The notes below the pieces were generated by a model, which saw only the letters and a list, made by a program, of their open reading frames with translations, had not been told where the DNA came from and ran no database searches. A stretch of DNA of 64,000 nucleotides from Pseudomonas sp. MM223 (GTDB taxonomy: Bacteria > Pseudomonadota > Gammaproteobacteria > Pseudomonadales > Pseudomonadaceae): positions 1,569,501-1,633,500 of the forward strand of contig OX352322.1 of assembly GCA_947090765.1 (NCBI GenBank), written 5' to 3'. How positions within the stretch are numbered: the first letter of the stretch is position 1; each line of letters opens with the position of its first letter. The translations under genes were made by a program, and so were the position numbers. Shown piece after piece: positions 59,852 to 64,000 of the stretch.

Positions 59852-61056
59852 TTGCCGGTTGCACTGGGCATCTGGACCGATGGCGGCGCAGTTTTGTAGG
59901 CGCTGCACTGATGCTTGCCGCCCCCTTGGCCAGCGCGCTTGATGTAACGATCTCGGCCGAATACCGCGGGGGTGGAACGGGGCGCTTCAACAACACAACG
60001 CCCCCGGGCGGCCTGTGTCGCAGCTGGCCCGTTACCTGCGAGCAGCGCACCACCGTAACCTTGCCCATCACCTACGACAAGAAAACCACCAAAGGCGCTA
60101 CCGATCCGCGCGACGAGTTTTTCATCAGCCTGCCGGCAAGGCGCCGGGTCGATGTCTACCACGATGTAACCGGCGAGCCGCGACAGATGACCTTCGACTG
60201 GACAGCCATTAGCCAGAGGGTGCAGACAGGCAGCGATATCTTCTATCACCCGCTGTACCAGATGAATCTCAATGGTGGCTGTCGCCACGTGGGCAGTACT
60301 TCTCAATTTCGGCCTGCCCTTGTCAGCTACTTGTTCGACGTTACCCAGCCCGCTGCGCCATCGCCGTGCTGGGCCAATGGCCGCAATGCACCCAACGGCA
60401 GGGTCGAGATCGCCTCGGTGCTCGATACCAGTGTCGCCTTTGCCATCGACATCGCCCCGCCTTTTCGTATGCCCAGTGGCACCTGGCGTGGCAGCGTAAC
60501 CTACAGCATTGGCCCAGGGGGCGATTTTGACTTTGGTAACGATGTCACTGCGCTCAGTGGCGACAGCTTGACCGTGAACTTTGTCCTCGATGTCCAGCAT
60601 GCCTTCATCTTCGAGTTTCCGCCTGGTTCGGACCGTGCGGTGCTGGAGCCGCCGGGGGGCTGGCAGGCCTGGTTGGCCGGGGGCAAGCCACCTCAGCGCC
60701 TTGCTCGCGACCTGCCGTTTCGGGTTTGGTCGACTGGCCCGTTCAAGGTCTACAAGCTCTGCCAGTACTCTGCCGATTTGCGTTGCGCAATTCGAAACGA
60801 CAAGGGCGACCAGGTACCCGTCGAGGTCGCCATGAGCCTGCCGGCAGGTATTGAGCATTTGGGTGCGCCCGTGCAACGCCTGGCGCTGCCAAGCGGGCGG
60901 ATGGCTGCGCTGCAGTTCGACGCGGCAGTGGCCACCCTGAACCGCCCCGGGCAACTGCATTTCCAGGTGGCCCGCAATGACGTGGAAGACATGCTCAAGC
61001 ACCCCGGCACGACCTACACCGGGCAAGTCACCGTGATATTCGATGCCGAGTTGTAG
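59848..61056 (+). CDS. CblD/CooD-like tip adhesin (minor pilin) 2
   Basis: 402 residues from GTG 59848, overlapping the chaperone stop (GTGA). Longer N-terminus than adhesin 1; hydrophobic export segment about 15-31 (FVGAALMLAAPLASA). Shares with adhesin 1 the GTGRFNNTTPPGG, DLPIT/TLPIT, MPSGTWRGSVTYSIGPGGDFDFGN, EFPPGSDRAVLEPPGGWQAWL, CQY and C-terminal GQVTVIFDAEL blocks, with the middle more divergent. Two related tip proteins in one locus suggest two receptor specificities, or one initiator and one adhesin. Confidence 0.82.
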   Translation: MIAGCTGHLDRWRRSFVGAALMLAAPLASALDVTISAEYRGGGTGRFNNTTPPGGLCRSWPVTCEQRTTVTLPITYDKKTTKGATDPRDEFFISLPARRRVDVYHDVTGEPRQMTFDWTAISQRVQTGSDIFYHPLYQMNLNGGCRHVGSTSQFRPALVSYLFDVTQPAAPSPCWANGRNAPNGRVEIASVLDTSVAFAIDIAPPFRMPSGTWRGSVTYSIGPGGDFDFGNDVTALSGDSLTVNFVLDVQHAFIFEFPPGSDRAVLEPPGGWQAWLAGGKPPQRLARDLPFRVWSTGPFKVYKLCQYSADLRCAIRNDKGDQVPVEVAMSLPAGIEHLGAPVQRLALPSGRMAALQFDAAVATLNRPGQLHFQVARNDVEDMLKHPGTTYTGQVTVIFDAEL

Positions 61057-61085
61057 GCCGTGATCCCAGCGAGCGAGGAACCTTC

Positions 61086-61712
61086 ATGCACACAGCCTTG
61101 GTGGTCGACGACCACCCGTTCATCCGTGCCACCGTATGCGCGCTGCTGCGCCGGGAACGCCTGGAAATCGTCGGCCAGGCCGACAACGGTATCGACGCGG
61201 TGCGCTTGGCCCGTGAACACGCGCCCGACATCATCATCCTCGACATCAGCCTGCCAGGGCTGGACGGCATGGAGGTGATCGCCCGGGTCAAGCGCCTGGA
61301 GCACCCGGTAAAAACCCTGGTGCTCACCTCGCACCAGGCCGAAGCCTACTGCTTGCGCTGCATGCAGGCCGGGGCTGCCGGGTTCGTTTCCAAAACCAAC
61401 GACCTGGGCGAGTTGAACAAGGCCGTACGCGCCGTGCTGTCGGGGTTCACTTACTTCCCGGAGGTGGCCCTTAGCTCGGTAAACAGCCTCGAACTGCATG
61501 CCAGCGATGCGCAGCGTATCGCCAGCCTTAGTGACCGTGAACTGATGATTTTGCAGCACCTGGCCCGCGGCCTGAGTAACAAGGCGGTGGGTGAGGCGAT
61601 GCTGCTGAGCAACAAGACCGTCAGTACCTACAAGGGGCGCCTGCTGGAAAAGCTGCGCCTGAACTCGCTCATCGACCTGGCGGATTTCGCTCGTCGCAAC
61701 CAGCTTGTTTGA
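61086..61712 (+). CDS. NarL/BvgA-type response regulator
   Basis: 208 residues; ATG 61086, GAGGA 5 bases upstream. Receiver about 3-118: acidic pair Asp8-Asp9, phospho-acceptor Asp53 (IIILDISLPGLDG), Thr in LVLTSHQ and Lys in GFVSKTND. LuxR-type helix-turn-helix about 145-205 (LSDRELMILQHLARGLSNKAVGEAMLLSNKTVSTYKGRLLEKL). Closest in layout to BvgA, EvgA, FimZ and RocA1. It abuts the sensor kinase gene (TGA-ATG) and follows adhesin 2 by 29 bases, so it is very likely the regulator of this pilus locus. Confidence 0.9.
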   Translation: MHTALVVDDHPFIRATVCALLRRERLEIVGQADNGIDAVRLAREHAPDIIILDISLPGLDGMEVIARVKRLEHPVKTLVLTSHQAEAYCLRCMQAGAAGFVSKTNDLGELNKAVRAVLSGFTYFPEVALSSVNSLELHASDAQRIASLSDRELMILQHLARGLSNKAVGEAMLLSNKTVSTYKGRLLEKLRLNSLIDLADFARRNQLV

Positions 61713-64000
61713 ATGGCGCGTGCAATCTGGCTGCTGCTGTTGTGCTGTGTGTTGCCCATGCCGGGCGTGGCTGCACCGGTGTTCCATGGGCGTGCCGCCT
61801 TCGAAGGGCCACGTGCTGAACCAGTCAGCAATGACTTGCGCTGGCTATGGCACCACCGGGTGCTGCGCCTTGGGGTGCTGGGCAGCGACCAGCCGCCGTT
61901 GGATATCCTCGGCACCGGGCGTGCCTACGAAGGCATTACCGCCGATTACGCGGGGCTTGTGGCCGAGCACCTGCACTTGAACATGCAGGTGCAGGTGTTC
62001 GACTCGTTCGAGGCGGCGGCTGCGGCGTTGCGCGAGGGCACCGTCGACCTGCTTGGCTCGGTCACTGCGCAGCAGGCGTTGCAGGCCGGCTTGCGCCTGT
62101 CGCAGCCCTACGCCGAAGACCACCCCTTGTTGCTTGCGCAGGAACACAAAGCCGTTATACAGGGCGCCGAACCGCTGCGCCTGGTGATGGTGGACGGCTA
62201 CCGCACACCCGAGCAGGTCAGCCAGTACTACCCACAAGCCAGCCTGCAGGTACACCCCACTGCGTTCAGTGCCCTGGCCACGCTGGCACTCGACCAGGCC
62301 GACCTGTACCTGGGCAACGCCCTGATTGCGCGTTATGTGCAGGGGCGCAGCCCGTTCAGCGGGGTGGAGGAAGTGGGCCACGCGGCCCTGCCACGCCAAG
62401 GTATCGGCTTTGCCATGCTCGACAATGGTACCCCCCTGCCGCGCCTGGTGGACGCTGTACTGGAGGGCATCAGTGTGGCCCAGCACGCGCGTATTCAGGC
62501 GCGCTGGAGCTCGCTGGCGAGTGGGCCGCGCTCGGCTCAGGCGGTGCAGTTGAGCGAGGCCCAGCAACGCTGGCTGGCCGACAACCCCAAGGTGCGCGTG
62601 CTGGTGGACGACCAGGTGCTGCCACTGAGCTACCGCGACAGCAAGGGCCAGTTGCGCGGCCTGACCCTCGATGTATTGCAGCTGATAACCCGGCGTACGG
62701 GCCTTGAATTCGATGTGCAGGCAGGGGCAGACGTGGAGCAGATGATCGGGCAGGTCACCCGGGGCCAGGCGCAGCTGATTGCCGGGCTGCCCTACAGCGA
62801 CAGCCTGGCGCAGCGCCTGGGTTTCAGCCGCGCCTACCTCAGTGCTTCGCGGGTGCTGGTCAGCCGCACGGGCGCCCAGGCGCCGGCCAGCCTTGAGCAA
62901 CTGGCCGGCCGGCGCGTGGCGCTGGTGTGGGGGAGTGCCATGGTCGAGCCTGTTGCAGGATCGTTATCCGCAGGTGCGCAAGCGCTTGCTGCGCGGCCCA
63001 CTGGAAGCGCTGCACGCGGTTGCCGATGGACGGGTGGACGCAGCCTTGCTGACCCTTGACGACGCGCGGCCACTGGTCGCCCGTTGGTACCCAGGGCAGT
63101 TGCAGGTCAGTGCCAGCCTGGCCCTGCCGCCGGCGCACTTCGCCCTGGCCAGTACCCGTGGCGCCAACGAACTGCTGGGCATCATCGACAGTGCGTTGCT
63201 CAGCCTTACACCGCACGAAACCACCGCGCTGGTGCGCCGCTGGCGCAACCCGATGATCGTCCCGGACGGCGTCTGGCCGCGCCATCGCGGCAAGGTAGTG
63301 TTCGGCTTTGGCGTCGCCTTGTGCCTGCTGTTGATGGCCTTGTTATGGATTCGCTACCTGCGCCGGTTGCAGGTGCAATTGCAACGGGCCAAGCGTGCAG
63401 CAGATGCCGCCAACCAGGCCAAGACCGAGTTCCTGGCCACCATCAGCCACGAGATTCGTACCCCGCTGCATGCGGTGCAGGGCATGCTGGAACTGGCCCA
63501 GCGCAAGGCTGCCCAGGGCGTGCTCGACCGGCTGGCCATTGAAGTGGCTACCGAGGCGGCGCGCGGGCTCAAGGAACTGATTGGCGACATTCTCGACATC
63601 ACCCGTATCGAAACCGGCCACCTGCAACTTTCGCCGCAGCGGGTACGGGTAAGCGAGCTTGTCGGGCGAGTGGTGCAACTGTTCGAACAGCAAGCCCGTG
63701 GCAAGGGCCTGGAGTTGCAGATGCAACTGAGCGGGGCGGTGGGCACCGAGGTGATGCTCGACCCGCTGCGTTTCAAGCAGGTGCTGGCCAACCTGCTCAG
63801 CAATTCCATCAAGTTCACCGAACACGGCCGCATCGTGGTCAGCCTGCAGGCGGCGCCGGCAGGTGGGTTGCTCGATACCGTGCTGTTGGTCAAGGACAGC
63901 GGCGTGGGCATCGCCGCAAGCGAGCTGGCGGCGCTGGGCCAGCCGTTTCGTCAGGCCAGCAACCACCGCCAGTCACCACGTGCCAGCACCGGTCTGGGCC
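61713..64000 (+). pseudogene. BvgS/RocS-like sensor kinase with +1 frameshift, cut by the window edge
   Basis: First frame from ATG 61713: signal peptide (MARAIWLLLLCCVLPMPGVAA), a first periplasmic binding (SBP_bac_3) domain about 45-270 and a second about 285-530 (LRGLTLDVLQLITRRTGLEFDV). At codon 412 a surplus C (GAG-C-CTG, 62949-62950) shifts the frame; it resumes as LLQDRYPQVRKRLL and continues through a membrane helix (VVFGFGVALCLLLMALLWI) to the kinase core with His near residue 579 (ATISHEIRTPLHAVQG), N box LLSNSIKF and G1 box DSGVGIA. The end, probably receiver and Hpt domains, lies outside. With the base removed it is an intact unorthodox sensor. Either a phase-off mutation or a sequence error. 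Confidence 0.85.

Noticed and set aside
1..64000. CRISPR arrays, insertion sequences, prophage or integrase genes
   Set aside because: No regularly spaced direct repeats with unique spacers, no transposase, integrase or structural phage genes found; the repeats present are REP palindromes and the tRNA duplication.

Overview
The window reads as the chromosome of a fluorescent pseudomonad of the Pseudomonas putida group. The support is high GC, dense coding, gene families and neighbours that match P. putida chromosomes as I remember them (fadL; rmuC next to an SLC5-type sensor kinase; rdgC; nasA/nirBD; prc; minCDE-htrB; betX-yjcH-actP), and sixteen copies of the short REP palindromes typical of P. 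putida. Species assignment is inference from memory, not from a database search.

Layout. 1-2.5 kb: the 5' part of a FadL-type outer-membrane transporter, two small unknown genes and a 0.9 kb gene-poor stretch. 2.5-14 kb: Sel1-repeat protein, rmuC, a transporter-linked hybrid histidine kinase (CrbS/MxtR type), an MFS transporter, an LplT-PlsC-like fusion, a guanidine exporter under a guanidine-II riboswitch, a BASS-family symporter and rdgC. 14.2-14.9 kb: a tandem duplication of a tRNA-Val/tRNA-Asp transcription unit. 14.9-23.1 kb: map and the nitrate/nitrite assimilation genes (a nitrate reductase fused to a CysJ-like flavoprotein, and nirBD). Both nitrogen units have a sigma-54-like promoter, a hexaloop hairpin and an intrinsic terminator in the leader, the arrangement expected for NasT (ANTAR) antitermination. 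23.2-31 kb: PcaQ-like regulator, lipoprotein FKBP, DUF1232 protein, an XRE-type two-gene unit, an EAL phosphodiesterase, prc and a frameshifted quinone oxidoreductase. 31.2-37.6 kb: an ABC importer operon with two phosphohydrolase-like enzymes and a divergent GntR/UTRA regulator, with two matching operator candidates. 37.7-52.3 kb: MscS channel, apeB, rluA, minCDE, htrB, patatin, MlaA-like protein plus hydrolase, a GH17-like membrane enzyme and a betaine-binding protein. 52.5-54.5 kb: yjcH-actP acetate uptake.

54.7-64 kb is the most distinctive part: a CS1/alpha-type chaperone-usher pilus locus split into two transcription units (pilin-usher-adhesin, then chaperone-second adhesin-response regulator-sensor kinase). 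The kinase is of the BvgS/EvgS/RocS type (tandem periplasmic binding domains) and runs off the right edge. Upstream of both units is the same AAATTT-centred box, repeated at about two helical turns in front of the chaperone, resembling the inverted heptads bound by BvgA. This suggests a self-contained sensor-controlled adhesion system.

Three otherwise intact genes (quinone oxidoreductase, usher, sensor kinase) each carry a +1 frameshift that one surplus C beside a GAGC sequence explains. The shared context makes a sequence error at least as likely as three real mutations. Two genes use stop codons supplied by REP elements.
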